From JACKJA01 sp050297015 (GTDB lineage: Bacteria > Pseudomonadota > Alphaproteobacteria > Micavibrionales > Micavibrionaceae), in the NCBI GenBank assembly GCA_050297015.1, contig JBNKRZ010000005.1, positions 1 through 64,000 on the forward strand: DNA of 64,000 nucleotides, read 5' to 3'. The notes under the pieces are model-generated. The model worked only from the letters and a program-made list of their open reading frames with translations. It did no database searches and was not told where the DNA came from. Shown in pieces: positions 8,635 to 17,702 of the stretch. A program made the position numbers and the translations under genes. Positions within the stretch are counted from its first letter, which is position 1. The number at the start of each line of letters is the position of its first letter.

Positions 8635-9251
8635 GTAGCACCGCACGCGATGGCCTTTTCGAAATCGGCGCTCATCCCCATGCTCAAATGTAACAAACCA
8701 TGCCGCGCAGCCAGCTTTTTCAAAAGAGAAAAATGGAGAGCTGGCGGCTCATTCACCGGAGGAATACACATCAGCCCCATGACCGCCAGCCCCTTATCCC
8801 GCGCGTAAGACAACAGGTCCGGCAATTCTTCCGGCGATACTCCGGCCTTTTGCTCTTCCGCCCCGGTATTCACCTGAATGAAACAAGACAAATGGCGCCC
8901 TTGCTTTTCCATCTCAGCGGCCAGTACATCGACCAATTTCTCACGATCAAGCGTTTCAATTACATCGAACAAAGCAACAGCCTCTTTCGCTTTATTGGTT
9001 TGCAGCGGTCCGATCAAATGCAGTTTCAAATCGAGGTAATCATTCCTTAAAGCCGCCCAATGCTCTTGCGCTTCCTGCACCCGGTTTTCACCAAACAAAC
9101 GATGCCCGGCGACAAGCGCCTCTCGTATTTTTTCCGGAGGCTGGCGTTTACTCACCGCGACCAGATGGACGAGCGACGGATCACGCGCAGCGTCCTTCGC
9201 GGCGATGGTAATTTGCGATCGAACGGCAGCTATGTTTTCGGTAATGGTCAT
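8586..9251 (-). CDS. yggS: YggS/PROSC-family pyridoxal phosphate homeostasis protein
   Basis: A 221-residue alanine racemase-like single-domain TIM barrel. The PLP-lysine segment HLVAVSKRQP lies at 29-38 (Lys35), followed by GENRVQEA, HLIGPLQTNK, the VNTG loop and the C-terminal phosphate-binding MGMSADFEKA and VRVGTALFG. The family buffers free PLP and affects amino-acid and keto-acid balance in the cytoplasm. I chose the ATG at 9251 (MTITENIAAV) because the upstream extension is not family-like. The 3' end overlaps the convergent gene ending at 8634. Confidence 0.92.
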   Translation of the reverse strand: MTITENIAAVRSQITIAAKDAARDPSLVHLVAVSKRQPPEKIREALVAGHRLFGENRVQEAQEHWAALRNDYLDLKLHLIGPLQTNKAKEAVALFDVIETLDREKLVDVLAAEMEKQGRHLSCFIQVNTGAEEQKAGVSPEELPDLLSYARDKGLAVMGLMCIPPVNEPPALHFSLLKKLAARHGLLHLSMGMSADFEKAIACGATYVRVGTALFGERAAL

Positions 9252-9284
9252 GAAAAGATTATAGACGTTATTCCTGCAAAGAAA

Positions 9285-9309
9285 AGAGGCGCCCCCTAAG
9301 AGCGCCTCT
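9285..9309 (-). terminator. Rho-independent terminator after the porin gene
   Basis: An 8-bp perfect stem AGAGGCGC/GCGCCTCT with a 9-base loop, followed on the minus strand by TTTTCTTT. It lies 29 bases past the porin stop. Confidence 0.7.
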
Positions 9310-9337
9310 CTCAATTCTTTAAACTAATCGCTTCAGA

Positions 9338-10474
9338 TTAGAAGTCGATTTGCGTACCCAACAGAAGGGAGGTACCTTCGATGTCAGCCACACCTGTCGG
9401 CATATCGTGGTTGATGTAAGACAGGGAACCACGGAACGTCATGCCCGGGCCGTACGTGTAAACAACACCACCGGTGTAGCGGTCTGTGTCAACGTTCGTC
9501 GTAGCAGATGTTTCTTCATCCGTGTTCAAGTAGGTAGCACCCAGTTTGAACGGACCGGTTGTGTAATCAATACCAACAACGTACGTGTCGCGGTCAGCAT
9601 CGTTGTCTGCACCTTGGTTGTCTGTCGTGTAAACAGCACCCAAACCGAACGGACCGAAGTCGATGTCCAAACCAACGTTCCAGATTTTACCGTCATCAAG
9701 ACCGGTGTTGCCATCGTTTTCAAGATCGATGTGCGTGTAACCGGCACCCAAAGCGAAGTTCACTTGGTCGAAAGCACCTTCGTAACGGAAAGCACCTTCA
9801 TAAGAAGAACCCCATTGGTCAGCAACGTCATCTTGGTTAGTCCCGAATGCACCGTTGTAACCGCCATCCAGACCGTTGTCAGCAACAGCACTGTAAGCAG
9901 CTTCAGGCGTGTAGGACAAGCCAGCTTGGAAGCCATTCAGAACAGGTGTGAAGTACGTGATTTTCTCTTTGTAACCGGTTTGGTCTTGAGCGTAATCAAA
10001 TACCGTATCGTTAACACCCGTCAAAGCGCTACCAGCAAGAACGTTGTAGCTGAACGGTGAAACGTACTGACGAAGACCGTCGTAGTTGCTGTCAGCAGAA
10101 GGAGCAGCAACTTGCAGAAGGTAAGCAGCACCATCTTCGGAACCGAAGTTCACACGACCCCAGGAACCGGAGAAGTAGATGTAGCTTTCTTCGAAGTCAT
10201 CAGCAACGTTAGCATCAGCGTTCAATTCGAAGTGAGCACCAACCGTCAGACCGTTGTCCAGCGTTGTTTCACCAGAAAAATGGATTTCTGATTCACGCAG
10301 AGCATCGATGCTACGGAAGTCTTGAGTTGTAGAAGTTTCGTCTTCATCTTGATAGAAAACGTAACCTTTAAAGTGACCGCCAAGACCCAGCTTGACGCCA
10401 TCAGCAGCATTAGCCGGGGCAGCAAAAGCGAAACCCATGGCAACAGCAGCCGTACCAAGTAGTAGTTTTTTCAT
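9338..10474 (-). CDS. Outer-membrane porin
   Basis: A 378-residue protein with a clean signal peptide (MKKLLLGTAAVAMGFAFAAPANA, cleaved before ADG). The mature part has alternating aromatic/polar strands, acidic loops and a C-terminal Phe (QIDF), typical of trimeric general porins. Signature stretches include GSWGRVNFGSEDGA and TYVVGIDYTTGPFKLGATY. It would form a diffusion channel in the outer membrane. The start at 10474 is set by GGAGA nine bases upstream and by the signal peptide. Codon use is strongly biased to a few codons, which suggests high expression. A terminator follows at 9285-9309. Confidence 0.9.
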   Translation of the reverse strand: MKKLLLGTAAVAMGFAFAAPANAADGVKLGLGGHFKGYVFYQDEDETSTTQDFRSIDALRESEIHFSGETTLDNGLTVGAHFELNADANVADDFEESYIYFSGSWGRVNFGSEDGAAYLLQVAAPSADSNYDGLRQYVSPFSYNVLAGSALTGVNDTVFDYAQDQTGYKEKITYFTPVLNGFQAGLSYTPEAAYSAVADNGLDGGYNGAFGTNQDDVADQWGSSYEGAFRYEGAFDQVNFALGAGYTHIDLENDGNTGLDDGKIWNVGLDIDFGPFGLGAVYTTDNQGADNDADRDTYVVGIDYTTGPFKLGATYLNTDEETSATTNVDTDRYTGGVVYTYGPGMTFRGSLSYINHDMPTGVADIEGTSLLLGTQIDF

Positions 10475-10615
10475 TGTCATTTCTCCAATACACAACTTAA
10501 ATGGACAATTTAAATAAGGCTCGAATGAACCCAAACAAGACCATCGCCTTTCACAGCAATGACGTTAGAGATTATGACGCGTTTTATAAAAGGGTCAAGA
10601 AACCTTTTGCAAAAA

Positions 10616-10643
10616 TGTCACATTTTTAAAAATATATGTGACA
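10616..10643. repeat. Inverted repeat upstream of porin (possible operator)
   Basis: Perfect 8-bp arms TGTCACAT and ATGTGACA separated by 12 AT-rich bases, about 140-170 bases before the porin start codon. The spacing puts the arms on one face of the helix (about two turns apart). No T-run follows on either strand, so it is not a classic terminator. Confidence 0.4.
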
Positions 10644-10684
10644 AAAGTGCAACACCGGGAAGCTGTAGGGACGTTTCGATCTTA

Positions 10685-10710
10685 TCCCTCCCCCTGACCA
10701 GGGGGAGGGA
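10685..10710. repeat. GC-rich palindromic hairpin
   Basis: The 12-bp inverted repeat TCCCTCCCCCTG / CAGGGGGAGGGA with a two-base centre looks like a dispersed palindromic element. Related G-rich sequence occurs near 17230-17275 and 59029-59055. Confidence 0.45.
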
Positions 10711-10823
10711 TTTCCAGCAGGAAGACGGGGATATTCCCTGTACGCGCTCTTGAGCCTATCTTTTTCCCATGCTAAACAGAATTGATTATCAAGGATTCCT
10801 ATATTTATAAGGTGCAGATACGC

Positions 10824-11366
10824 ATGAACGTACAAATAAAAATGATTCGCTTCGCTCTTATTGCTGCTACGGTCGCCTCGTTGGCTGCATGCAGCAGCAC
10901 GCAGAAAGAGGCCAAATACCCAACGGGTGCCGACCGGGGATCGCAAGAAGACATCTATAAAGATGTTGATAGCATTTTCGGATCAAAAGGACTGCGGCTG
11001 GCCGGCAGTGATGATGAAGCCGATTCCGGCACAACAGGCATCGGCGTTAACAGCTTCCTTTGGCGCGCTTCTCTGGATACGATTTCCTTTATGCCGCTAG
11101 CCAGCGCCGATCCGTTTGGCGGTGTGATTCTGACTGATTGGTATTCTCCACCGGAAAACAAGGACGAACGCTTTAAGCTCAATGTCTTTATTCTTGATCG
11201 CCAATTACGCTCCGATGGTGTTCAGGTCAAAGTCTTCCGTCAGATTCGCCGCGGCGGAGAATGGCGTGATTCGGCGGCCTCAGAACAAACGGCCCGTCAA
11301 CTGGAAGACACCATATTAACGCGGGCGCGCCAAATGCGCGTCTCGCAAGTCAGCCGGGGCGAATAG
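10824..11366 (+). CDS. DUF3576-family lipoprotein
   Basis: A protein of about 180 residues starting MNVQIKMIRFAL, with a lipoprotein signal whose lipobox reads LAAC (Cys about 24). The body matches the DUF3576 family widespread in alphaproteobacteria: GIGVNSFLWRASLDTISFMPL, SADPFGGVILTDWY, then an Arg-rich end. It is likely anchored to the outer membrane facing the periplasm; role unknown. I preferred the ATG at 10824 (AAGGTG upstream) over an in-frame ATG at 10782. It lies 7 bases before the AAA ATPase gene. Confidence 0.75.
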   Translation: MNVQIKMIRFALIAATVASLAACSSTQKEAKYPTGADRGSQEDIYKDVDSIFGSKGLRLAGSDDEADSGTTGIGVNSFLWRASLDTISFMPLASADPFGGVILTDWYSPPENKDERFKLNVFILDRQLRSDGVQVKVFRQIRRGGEWRDSAASEQTARQLEDTILTRARQMRVSQVSRGE

Positions 11367-11373
11367 TAAACCC

Positions 11374-12249
11374 ATGGAACGCGAATACAAATTCTCCGAC
11401 GAGGAACTCAACGACCTGCTCTATAAATACTGCACGGACTTCACCGAGAACGCACGGCAGGGTCGGTATGGGCCCATCACGGGACGGGACAAGGAAATCG
11501 AGCAAATGGTCCTTATCCTGCTACAAAAGGGCCGAAAAAACGTTGCACTACAAGCGCCTGCCGGGGTGGGTAAAACAGCCGCCGTCGTAGGATTTGCTCA
11601 AGCGGTCGTCAATGGCGATGTGCCGGATCTCCTCAAGAACGCGCGGGTTCTTGAACTTGATCTGGCCAGCATGGCGGCAGGAACGGCCACCGTTTCCGAG
11701 TTCCAGGGCCGCTTCGTTCCTTTCTGTAAAGCCATCGCCGAGCGCTACGGCTCTCCGGATCATCCGCGCTATATCCTGTTTATCGACGAAATGCACCAAA
11801 TCATGCCGACTTGCGAAAACAGCTCCTACAAGGGCTTATCAGAAGTCATGAAGCCTTATTTGACAGCGGGCGATTTATATGTGATCGGCGCAACAACACT
11901 GGATGAATTCCGCATGTACGTGGCCGTCGACCCCGCTATGGATCGGCGTTTCCAGAAAGTGAACTTAAAAATCCCCAACGCGGAGGAAACTTTCGCCATT
12001 CTGCAAGCGCTGCGGCCGGGTTATGTAGATCACCACAGTCTCGAAATTCCGGATGAAATGTTACACTTGATTATTGAGCTCACCGAAAGACACATGCGCA
12101 AACGTAACCAGCCGGATAAATCCATCATGGTTATGGACTCGGCCTGCGCCTATTCGGTCATGAATTACGGCACCGACAAGCCGCTTGCTGACTATGCCAT
12201 CAAATATATTATCGGTAGCGAAGTCGGCATTGCCCCGGAAGCCCTGTAA
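11374..12249 (+). CDS. Stand-alone ClpA/ClpB D1-type AAA ATPase
   Basis: A 291-residue single AAA+ module of the ClpA/B first-domain type. GRDKEIEQM precedes Walker A APAGVGKT (61-68), Walker B is ILFIDE (134-139), sensor 1 lies in VIGATTLDEFRMY, and an AMDRRFQ arginine finger follows. There is no second AAA ring, no N-domain and no middle coiled coil, so it is not a full disaggregase. It follows the DUF3576 lipoprotein by 7 bases and is probably co-transcribed. A partner or substrate cannot be named from the sequence. Confidence 0.75.
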   Translation: MEREYKFSDEELNDLLYKYCTDFTENARQGRYGPITGRDKEIEQMVLILLQKGRKNVALQAPAGVGKTAAVVGFAQAVVNGDVPDLLKNARVLELDLASMAAGTATVSEFQGRFVPFCKAIAERYGSPDHPRYILFIDEMHQIMPTCENSSYKGLSEVMKPYLTAGDLYVIGATTLDEFRMYVAVDPAMDRRFQKVNLKIPNAEETFAILQALRPGYVDHHSLEIPDEMLHLIIELTERHMRKRNQPDKSIMVMDSACAYSVMNYGTDKPLADYAIKYIIGSEVGIAPEAL

Positions 12250-12254
12250 CAAAT

Positions 12255-13271
12255 TTATTTCCGCGCTTCAAAAACTTTAAATCCGTCCTGCTCGACCAAC
12301 TTTGTGAAACTCTTAAAATGCGCCTTTAGTGAAGCTTCATAAGGCAAATGAGCGTTTGCCACCATCCATAGACGCCCACCGGACTTTAAGTGATGCGCCG
12401 CCGTTTCAATAAATTTCTGCCCAATGGAATCTTTTGTTGCTTTTCCTTCGTGAAAGGGCGGATTCATCACAATCCAATCCAGCGATGGCAGCCCGTCAAC
12501 GGCCATCGTCAAATCAGCCCACAACGCCTGCACGGGAAAACCCGCATTCGACAGATTATCTCCGCAAGCCGCGATCGCGCGGGCATCGGCATCAATGACA
12601 TAGAGCTCTTCCGTACCCGCACCCTTATCCGCCACATGCCGCGCCAGATAGCCGTACCCGCACCCAAAATCCGCCCCGTTTCCCGGCAAATCTTCCGGCA
12701 AATATGCGACCAGCAACGCCGATCCTTTATCCACCTTGTCCCAGCCAAAAATCCCCGGTTGAGACTTATAGGACGCCTCCCCAATCTTCACATTCTGTAC
12801 GGCACCATCCTTCAACCAACCTGTCAGGGCTTCATTTTCCGGGGGCACCTGCACAGAAGCCCAAACAACGCGGGCATGAAATTTGGCCATTTCCCTAGCA
12901 TTCAGACCGACCGACGATAAATCTTTCTTAAGGCGCTTTCCCCCCATATCGCCTGCCGCCGCGCATAGGAGCGTTCCACCGGGTTTCAGCAAACACAAAG
13001 CGCGAGCCATAAAAAAGCGTGTCTCTTTGTGCTGTTTTCCGCCACACACCATCACAATATCGTATGTGCCACTTTCGGGAATATCCTGTAGAACCCCATA
13101 CCCGGCTTGCGCCAGCCTATTGGCATCCGGCTTGAAATATTGCTGACACAGGATCCCCTCCGGCGTGCCCGGTCCCGCATTGATAAACAATATGTTCGCC
13201 GCTGCCGGTAAAGCCGGGCGAATATGCTCATCAAAACAAAGAAATAAAGCCTTTGCAGAGTTAGTGGGCAT
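12255..13271 (-). CDS. rsmC: RsmC-like 16S rRNA (guanine-N2) methyltransferase
   Basis: A 338-residue protein of the RsmC/RlmG type with a degenerate N-terminal Rossmann half and an active C-terminal half. SAM-binding FGCGYGYLAR is preceded by QPGIFGWDKVDKGSALL, and the catalytic NPPFHEG motif is present. RsmC methylates G1207 of 16S rRNA in the small subunit. The 5' end lies close to the terminator of the upstream RTX gene. Another base or RNA target within the family cannot be excluded. Confidence 0.85.
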   Translation of the reverse strand: MPTNSAKALFLCFDEHIRPALPAAANILFINAGPGTPEGILCQQYFKPDANRLAQAGYGVLQDIPESGTYDIVMVCGGKQHKETRFFMARALCLLKPGGTLLCAAAGDMGGKRLKKDLSSVGLNAREMAKFHARVVWASVQVPPENEALTGWLKDGAVQNVKIGEASYKSQPGIFGWDKVDKGSALLVAYLPEDLPGNGADFGCGYGYLARHVADKGAGTEELYVIDADARAIAACGDNLSNAGFPVQALWADLTMAVDGLPSLDWIVMNPPFHEGKATKDSIGQKFIETAAHHLKSGGRLWMVANAHLPYEASLKAHFKSFTKLVEQDGFKVFEARK

Positions 13272-13278
13272 TCAAGAA

Positions 13279-13300
13279 AACCTGTTTTGTTCAACAGGTT
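13279..13300 (-). terminator. Terminator after the RTX gene
   Basis: An 8-bp perfect stem AACCTGTT/AACAGGTT with a 6-base loop, followed on the minus strand by TTTTCTTG, just past the RTX stop at 13307. Confidence 0.6.
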
Positions 13301-13306
13301 CAGAGC

Positions 13307-15208
13307 CTAAAGGATAACGCTTTGATCGACAACCAGATTTCCATCGGCATAAAGATCGTTCACACTCACCCCGTCAATGCCGTTCACAAACGTTGCCAGC
13401 GTCACGAAGTCGCCGCCTTGGCCGTCTGCATCGACTTGCAGCATCGTATCGCTGCCGCTATTGACCAGCCGCATGAAATTATTGACATCATCAAGTCCCG
13501 GATCGAACCCCTCCAAAAGATCGGTCAGGTTCAAAATATCTCCGGCCGGACCGGTTTCAAATTCATAAATCGTATCCCCGGCTTCCGTCATATCCTGATA
13601 AAGAAACGTATTCTCTCCAATCCCGCCATAAAGGTTGTCCAACCCGTCGCCGCCATATAACAGGTCATTCCCGCTGGAAGCCCAAAGCACATCATTTCCA
13701 GCTCCCCCAATCAGAGTTACATCGCCTTGATCGTATCTCATACTGGTCAAGTCAATAATGTCATCACCATCGCCCCCGTCAATGCGCTCGACATCCAGAA
13801 TGCGCGTGCCGCTGGTCCCGGCATAACGGGCGCTATAAGCATCATCGACAAAAACGGCGTCGTTGCCGCTCCCCAAAACCAGCGTATCATAGCCGTCACC
13901 GCCATCGAACGTGTCATAGGAGCGATTATACCCCAGAAGCGACACTCTTTGATCCGTTCCAAAAGCATCGGGCTGCCCTACGTTCCAAGCTACAAAACTG
14001 GCGCTCCAGGCAGAATCAGCGTTGTAATGAAGCACATCATCACCGGCACCGCCTTGCAAATAATCAGCGCCTTGTTCACCATACAAAATGTCGTTTCCAT
14101 CACCGCCGACCAGATGATCGCTTCCTTCTCCGCCATAAATCGCATCGTCGGAATCGGTCCCCGTTAAGACATCATCGCCCGCGGTGCCATACATTTCCGC
14201 TGGTGCATCGGGCACATCGGCCAAGATAAGCGTCACCGTTGCGCTGGCGCTGCCGCCGAACCCATCTGTAATATCATAGGTAAAGCTATCCGTGCCAAAA
14301 TAATCAGCCAGCGGCGTATAGGTGAAATCACCACTTTCCAGTAAAACCACCGTTGCCCCGGCCGCCGTTACCATTGTCTGCGCCGTTACCATTAAAGCAT
14401 CGCCGTCCGCATCGCTGTCGGCCCCGGAGCCGTTATCCGCTAGAACGTTGCCCGTCAGAATTTCATCCTCAAGACCGTTAAAACTGTCATCCATCGCAAC
14501 CGGATCGGTATTCAAAACAAGGCTGGTCAAATCGACATCGGCGCGCCCTACAAAAGTAAGCGTTTCGACCGCGTAGGCACCACCCGCTACAAAATGATCC
14601 TGCACTGTAACAACATGCTGGCCGTCCCCTTTAAAATCTATAATCAAATCCATACCGCTTCGGGAAAAGCTCACATCAGGAAACGCCCCGATTTGCGTTA
14701 CGCTGATCGTATCGTTACCGGAAACATCGTAAATAACATCGTGGCCGTTCGGCACACTTGCTGAAAAAGTTGTATATAAATAGGTATCATTCCCCGGCCC
14801 GCCTTCCAGCTGGTCATCGCCGCCGCGCCCTTCCAGCGTATCATTCCCGGCATTCCCCCACAGAACATCATCAGCATTCCCGCCATCAATCACCACATCG
14901 CCCAGCACTATCGTTGCACTATCTAAAGCAATAATATCGCTGCCGTTACCCGCAACAAAACGCTCGATATTAGAGACAGCAGGCGCATTAAATTCCGGCG
15001 CGTCAAGATCAAGAATATCGCCGTAACTACTCATAAAAAGCGTGTCGATGCCCGCTAATCCCTCATATGTAGATTGATTAACGTTCTTTTCTTCGTCGAT
15101 GGTAATCGTATGCCCGGAATAGGCATTTACAAATGTCGTGCTTACTTGCCCCAAAGTACCGGAAAAAAAGAGAAAATCGGCACTATTCGTCCCTGTTATA
15201 TCAGCCAT
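13307..15208 (-). CDS. RTX calcium-binding protein with cadherin-like/Big_9 module
   Basis: A 633-residue acidic protein with no N-terminal signal peptide. It has clusters of RTX nonapeptides (GGxGxDxLx types, for example GGNADDVLWGNAGNDTLEG and GGEGSDHLVGGDGNDILYG) in at least three blocks. Between them lies one Ig/cadherin-like repeat (DPVAMDDSFNGLEDE to FTYDITDGFGG). Such proteins leave by a type I secretion system via a C-terminal signal and fold on binding Ca2+ outside. No ABC exporter genes lie nearby. No enzyme domain is visible, so it may be adhesive or structural. Confidence 0.85.
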   Translation of the reverse strand: MADITGTNSADFLFFSGTLGQVSTTFVNAYSGHTITIDEEKNVNQSTYEGLAGIDTLFMSSYGDILDLDAPEFNAPAVSNIERFVAGNGSDIIALDSATIVLGDVVIDGGNADDVLWGNAGNDTLEGRGGDDQLEGGPGNDTYLYTTFSASVPNGHDVIYDVSGNDTISVTQIGAFPDVSFSRSGMDLIIDFKGDGQHVVTVQDHFVAGGAYAVETLTFVGRADVDLTSLVLNTDPVAMDDSFNGLEDEILTGNVLADNGSGADSDADGDALMVTAQTMVTAAGATVVLLESGDFTYTPLADYFGTDSFTYDITDGFGGSASATVTLILADVPDAPAEMYGTAGDDVLTGTDSDDAIYGGEGSDHLVGGDGNDILYGEQGADYLQGGAGDDVLHYNADSAWSASFVAWNVGQPDAFGTDQRVSLLGYNRSYDTFDGGDGYDTLVLGSGNDAVFVDDAYSARYAGTSGTRILDVERIDGGDGDDIIDLTSMRYDQGDVTLIGGAGNDVLWASSGNDLLYGGDGLDNLYGGIGENTFLYQDMTEAGDTIYEFETGPAGDILNLTDLLEGFDPGLDDVNNFMRLVNSGSDTMLQVDADGQGGDFVTLATFVNGIDGVSVNDLYADGNLVVDQSVIL

Positions 15209-15568
15209 TATTATTTAATCTCCCATATCTGTCCCGTCCCAACGCTCCCGTGCCCCCCTAAACACAAACGCGCCCAAAGTTAAATTTAACATAATAATGG
15301 TTAATATTTTATGTGCAATTAATACAAAAGGATATGATTAGATACTGTAGTCACATGTTATGTACATTTCTGCGCTGTATCTTTTTGCGTCTGTACGTTC
15401 AAAATGCTTAACCGTAGCTATGGCTATGCTCTGCGCATTTTTCGCGCACATTCATCAAAAATCTATCCGCGCAGAAATGTACATAACATGTGACTACAGT
15501 ATCTAAAAGGAAAGGAAAGCGCACCTCCCTCTTTCTTTTCGGAACAATAAACTGTAAAGAAGGGAGCT
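15209..15568. other. RTX/MATE divergent intergenic region with a mini-element
   Basis: No gene seen. It contains the RTX leader (AT-rich, TTAATATTTTATG near 15301) and mini-element copy 2 at 15339-15505. A run resembling a ribosome site (AAGGGAG) at about 15559-15565 serves the MATE gene. Confidence 0.6.
15339..15505 (+). mobile_element. MITE-like element, copy 2 (167 bp, internally deleted)
   Basis: It has the same TA-flanked ends as copy 1 (TAGATACTGTAGTCACATG and its complement), but about 107 bp of the left interior is missing. Its inverted repeats match for longer, through TGTACATTTCTGCG. The remaining interior (TCTTTTTGCGTCTGTACGTT onward) is collinear with copy 1. Confidence 0.85.
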
Positions 15569-16930
15569 ATGACTGATAAAAACACTCCGAAAAAAAATCT
15601 GACCGAGGGTCCCGTCGGCGACCATATGGTCCGCATGACAATCCCGATGATTTGGGGAATCCTCGCTGTTATTAGCTTCCAGCTGGTCGACACGTTCTTT
15701 GTTTCGCTGCTCGGCACACAAAAGTTAGCCGCCATTACCTTCACTTTTCCGATCACATATTTTGTCTTCGCTCTAACGATGGGGCTGGGGATTGCCACAT
15801 CATCCGTCCTTTCTCGCCAAATCGGACAGGGGAATGAGCGCCGCATACGGCGCCTAACAACCCATGCTCTTTTGATGGCTCTGACACTAGGGGTGTTTTT
15901 CACACTTCTAGGGTTAATCCACAGTACACCGCTATTCCGGGCGATGGGTGCCACAGATGAAATGCTACCGCTTATTCACGACTACATCATCATATGGTTT
16001 TGGGGCGCCGCGGCCGTGACGATCCCCATCGTCGGCAATGCTGCCATCCGGGCAACCGGCAACGCCCGCATTCCCGCTATGATTATGATGGCCGCGACTA
16101 TAATTAACTTAATCCTTGATCCCCTGTTGATTTTTGGGCTTTGGGGTTTTCCCCGCATGGAATTGCAGGGCGCGGCGATTGCCACCGTTATTGCAAATCT
16201 ATTCGCCGCAGGCACAGGGCTTTATATCCTGAAATTTAAAAAGGACATGATTGCCCGCTCTTCCCGCCACAGCAAACTATTTGCCAATTCCGCGCGCCGC
16301 TTTCTGGTCATCGCCATTCCAGCGGGCCTGACCCAAACCATGCAGCCCATCGCCAATGCCGTCATTATTGCCCTACTGGCCAATTACAGCGCCTCCGCCG
16401 TGGCCGCTTTCGGGATTACTTCACGGGTGGAAGCCTTTGCCATGATCGTCGTGATGGCTCTGTCCGTCGGGATCAGCCCTATCCTCGGCCAAAACTGGGG
16501 CGCAAAGAAATACGACCGGGTTCACGAAGCCCTGCACAAAGCCTTCCGCTTCACAGCCCTGTGGCTTTTGGGCACCGCCGCTGTCCTCGCCCTGATCGCC
16601 CGGCCTCTGGCGGGTCTGTTTTCGGAGGAAGAAGCCGTCATTTCTTACGCCGCATTATTCTTCTGGATCGTGCCCATTACCTATACGGGCAGCGGCCTGA
16701 TCCATGTTTGGGCATCGGTTTTTAATGCCACCGGCGCACCCAAGCGCTCCTTTATGTTGATCTTCACCAAAATGATTATTTTCATGATTCCGCTGGCCAT
16801 GATCGGCGGCCATTGGTGGGGCATTCCCGGCATCTTCGGCGGTATCGCACTGGCGAACCTTCTGGCCGCCGGGCTGTTCCACCCGCTCAACTGGCGCTTT
16901 ACAAAAGGGCACGAAGCCCCGAAATCGTAA
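15569..16930 (+). CDS. MATE-family multidrug/Na+ efflux transporter
   Basis: A 453-residue integral membrane protein with about 12 helices in two related halves. Features include the N-terminal GPVGDHMVRMTIPMIWG, LGIATSSVLSRQIGQGN in the first half, and SVGISPILGQNWGAKKYDRV in the second, all typical of NorM/DinF-type MATE exporters. It would exchange cationic compounds for H+ or Na+ at the inner membrane. Substrate unknown. AAGGGAG lies just before the start. Mini-element copy 2 ends 64 bases upstream and could affect its expression. Confidence 0.88.
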   Translation: MTDKNTPKKNLTEGPVGDHMVRMTIPMIWGILAVISFQLVDTFFVSLLGTQKLAAITFTFPITYFVFALTMGLGIATSSVLSRQIGQGNERRIRRLTTHALLMALTLGVFFTLLGLIHSTPLFRAMGATDEMLPLIHDYIIIWFWGAAAVTIPIVGNAAIRATGNARIPAMIMMAATIINLILDPLLIFGLWGFPRMELQGAAIATVIANLFAAGTGLYILKFKKDMIARSSRHSKLFANSARRFLVIAIPAGLTQTMQPIANAVIIALLANYSASAVAAFGITSRVEAFAMIVVMALSVGISPILGQNWGAKKYDRVHEALHKAFRFTALWLLGTAAVLALIARPLAGLFSEEEAVISYAALFFWIVPITYTGSGLIHVWASVFNATGAPKRSFMLIFTKMIIFMIPLAMIGGHWWGIPGIFGGIALANLLAAGLFHPLNWRFTKGHEAPKS

Positions 16931-17299
16931 AGCTGAACAAGACGCCCCCTTTAAATATCTATCACTTTGCTCCACATTTTTTATAGGGGGGTGCTGGCTA
17001 GCTACTTGTTTTTATTGAATCTTTTGCACCCCCTCTAGTTCGGATGTCATTTTTTAACAGGGGGGCGGGGATGTCTTTCTTTTTGTTGCTTCGTCCTTCG
17101 TTTTTCATGATTCTATTATAGGATAAGATTCCTGCAACAGCAAGGAAATGTATAGTCGTTTCGATTTTACCCTACCATAAAACACACCGCAGAACTGATG
17201 TTTTCCCACCCCCTCTTTAACAATTTTACATAATGCGATAATGGGGGAGGGAGAAGGGAGGTTAGGAGGGGGGCAATAAGACGGAATTATAAAGTCGTC

Positions 17300-17364
17300 A
17301 TGCCCGCTTTATGCGGGCATCCGGATCAACAACAGCAAAAAACCAGCCCCCGCCTGCGCGGGGG
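17300..17364. repeat. Paired palindromic intergenic hairpins
   Basis: Two hairpins 26 bases apart: ATGCCCGC-tttat-GCGGGCAT (8-bp perfect stem) and CCCCCGC-ctgc-GCGGGGG (7-bp stem). They are flanked by GTCGTC and TGACGG. Confidence 0.5.
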
Positions 17365-17640
17365 TGACGGGGAGGCCTGCCCTTGAGAAAACTGTCATCC
17401 CGACTAACTCCACCGTCATCCCAATGATGATGCGCTCACAGAACGTGAGGAAAATATGGTACCTGTGCCAAAATATTATTAATCCCTGTTTTCATTTTCC
17501 TGAATGGATTCTAGTTACTCCAGAATTCCTATCCCGCAGATCATGTTTTTAAAGCCCCCACAGTGATATTTCCACGCGGAGAAACAAATATGCGTGCTCC
17601 TTTGTTTTCTTCTCACCAAGTATGACTTGCCTTTCTAATT

Positions 17641-17659
17641 GAGAATGATTATCATTATC
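17641..17659 (+). promoter_or_regulatory. Fur-type iron box
   Basis: GAGAATGATTATCATTATC agrees with the classic 19-bp Fur box (GATAATGATAATCATTATC) at 17 of 19 positions and is near-palindromic. It lies 43 bases before the ATG at 17703, where it would overlap a promoter for that gene. Confidence 0.6.
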
Positions 17660-17702
17660 ATATAAAAACGCACCCTCTACCATAAGAAAGATAAAAGCGA
17701 AA

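Larger units (their letters stand above)
10475..10823. other. Porin/lipoprotein divergent intergenic region
   Basis: No gene seen. It holds the porin leader, an inverted repeat TGTCACAT-N12-ATGTGACA at 10616-10643 that could be an operator, and a 12-bp hairpin (stem TCCCTCCCCCTG) at 10685-10710 of the GC-rich type scattered in alphaproteobacterial intergenic DNA. Confidence 0.5.
16931..17702. other. Long intergenic region with palindromic repeats and Fur box
   Basis: No convincing gene in 770 bases. It holds G/C-rich tracts (17020-17065, 17205-17275), a perfect hairpin ATGCCCGC/GCGGGCAT at 17300-17320, a second CCCCCGC/GCGGGGG at 17347-17364 and a Fur box at 17641-17659. The motif GTCATGCCCGC...GGGGGTGACGG looks like a dispersed intergenic palindrome family. 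Confidence 0.5.

Noticed and set aside
9350..10060. Rightward 236-codon frame opposite the porin
   Set aside because: Antisense shadow caused by the strong codon bias of the porin; no ribosome site and Val/Thr/Arg-rich composition.
12727..12735. TTATCCACC, an 8/9 DnaA box
   Set aside because: It lies inside the rsmC coding sequence and one such match is expected by chance.
13600..14200. Regularly spaced repeats suggesting a CRISPR array
   Set aside because: The periodicity is the coding of RTX nonapeptides; no constant direct repeats with unique spacers.
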